A stretch of 64,000 bases of DNA from assembly GCF_017298635.1 (NCBI RefSeq), contig NZ_CP071182.1, positions 2,232,001 to 2,296,000 on the forward strand, read 5' to 3'. Positions 63,542 to 64,000 of the stretch are shown one piece after another; positions within the stretch are counted from its first letter, which is position 1, and every line of letters begins with the position of its first letter. Under the pieces are notes generated by a model. It did no database searches, had not been told where the DNA came from, and was given only the letters and a program-made list of their open reading frames with translations. Position numbers and translations under genes: made by a program. The stretch is from Paenalicyclobacillus mengziensis. Lineage in GTDB: Bacteria > Bacillota > Bacilli > Alicyclobacillales > Alicyclobacillaceae.

Positions 63542-64000
63542 GTGTGGTTTAGGCGTTTTGTCCCGTACGTTTTTCTATCTCCATTCCTAGTCTTGTTTAT
63601 CATATTCTTTGTTTTTCCATTCTTCTATTCTCTATACCTGAGCCTATTCGTCAATCGCATGGGGCAAAATATATATGTAGGTGTCCACAATTACGTGCAG
63701 GTTTTTCATGATGCAAATTTTTGGGGATCAATGATTACCATTTTCCTGTTCGCAGTATTAACTGTTACCATCCAGATGTTGCTAGCCATCGTACTGGCGC
63801 TTCTTCTTGATAGTCCATTTGCGAAAGGGAACACTCTATTTCGGTTGATCTATTTTCTCCCATATGCCGTCCCAAATGTGATTGCCGGACTGATGTGGGG
63901 GTTTCTATATTCGCCGGAGCTCAATCCTTTACTCGGCCTGTTTAAATTGTTTAACGGTGGGAAGTCAGTCAATCTCTTAAGCAGCAACATATTGTTTTAT
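63542..64000 (+). CDS. Sugar ABC transporter permease, MalF/UgpA type (cut by window end)
   Basis: 153 codons visible; the gene continues past the window. It opens GTG at 63542, with the product MWFRRFVPYVFLSPFLVLFIIFF, a first membrane segment like other MalF-type subunits. VHNYVQVFHDANFWGSM then leads to the following segments. The EAA loop lies beyond the end. It is the partner of the binding protein at 61921. Confidence 0.88.
   Translation, partial: MWFRRFVPYVFLSPFLVLFIIFFVFPFFYSLYLSLFVNRMGQNIYVGVHNYVQVFHDANFWGSMITIFLFAVLTVTIQMLLAIVLALLLDSPFAKGNTLFRLIYFLPYAVPNVIAGLMWGFLYSPELNPLLGLFKLFNGGKSVNLLSSNILFY

Overview
The window looks like the chromosome of a spore-forming, mid-GC Bacillota. It carries a yyaC-type spore gene, Gram-positive ribosome-binding sites with many GTG and TTG starts, lipoprotein-type ABC binding proteins, a cre-like site and a PrsW-like protease. 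An Alicyclobacillus-like host is my inference from overall flavour, not something I could test. No rRNA, tRNA or CRISPR was seen.

Layout: (1) 124-6188, a CUT1 sugar ABC importer without its ATPase, followed by a large cytoplasmic protein that may act on the imported glycan. (2) 6328-14017, a NERD-domain membrane protein beside a PLD/SF2-helicase/DUF3427 gene that two identical IS1182-like elements have split into three; removing them restores a 1,053-codon frame. (3) 14409-28397, a carbohydrate module: DUF4867-like protein, Gfo/Idh dehydrogenase, CUT1 importer, GntR regulator, FucI-like isomerase, unusual PFK-family kinase, class II aldolase, aldehyde dehydrogenase, D-2-hydroxyacid dehydrogenase, ADP-ribosylglycohydrolase and MazG-like protein. 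The order reads as a pathway: aldose, ketose, ketose phosphate, DHAP plus aldehyde, 2-hydroxyacid, 2-oxoacid. (4) 28523-29813, a TDT-family transporter behind a Fur-like box. (5) 29935-38611, an Lrp/AsnC regulator, Dpp-type peptide importer (again without ATPases), 1,223-residue M14 metallopeptidase and creatininase-family amidohydrolase. (6) 38893-41847, a NifX-like protein, LLH-holin-like protein, PrsW protease and YyaC.

(7) 42198-52690, a catabolic island: ThDP enzyme, two paralogous alpha/beta hydrolases, SDR and MFS transporter. Between the two hydrolases sits an IS1634-like element that landed exactly on the start codon of the second one and itself carries a group II intron. (8) 53045-59025, a second ATPase-less Dpp-type importer, an M24-fold protein with an eroded metal site and a cytosolic SxxK serine hydrolase; D-peptide or cell-wall peptide recycling is a reasonable guess. 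(9) 59446-64000, an RpiR regulator divergent from a metallo-beta-lactamase-fold hydrolase and a third CUT1 importer, whose permease runs off the end.

Recurring themes are importers without local ATPases, stem-loops between binding-protein and permease genes, and mobile elements that interrupt genes with clean target duplications.
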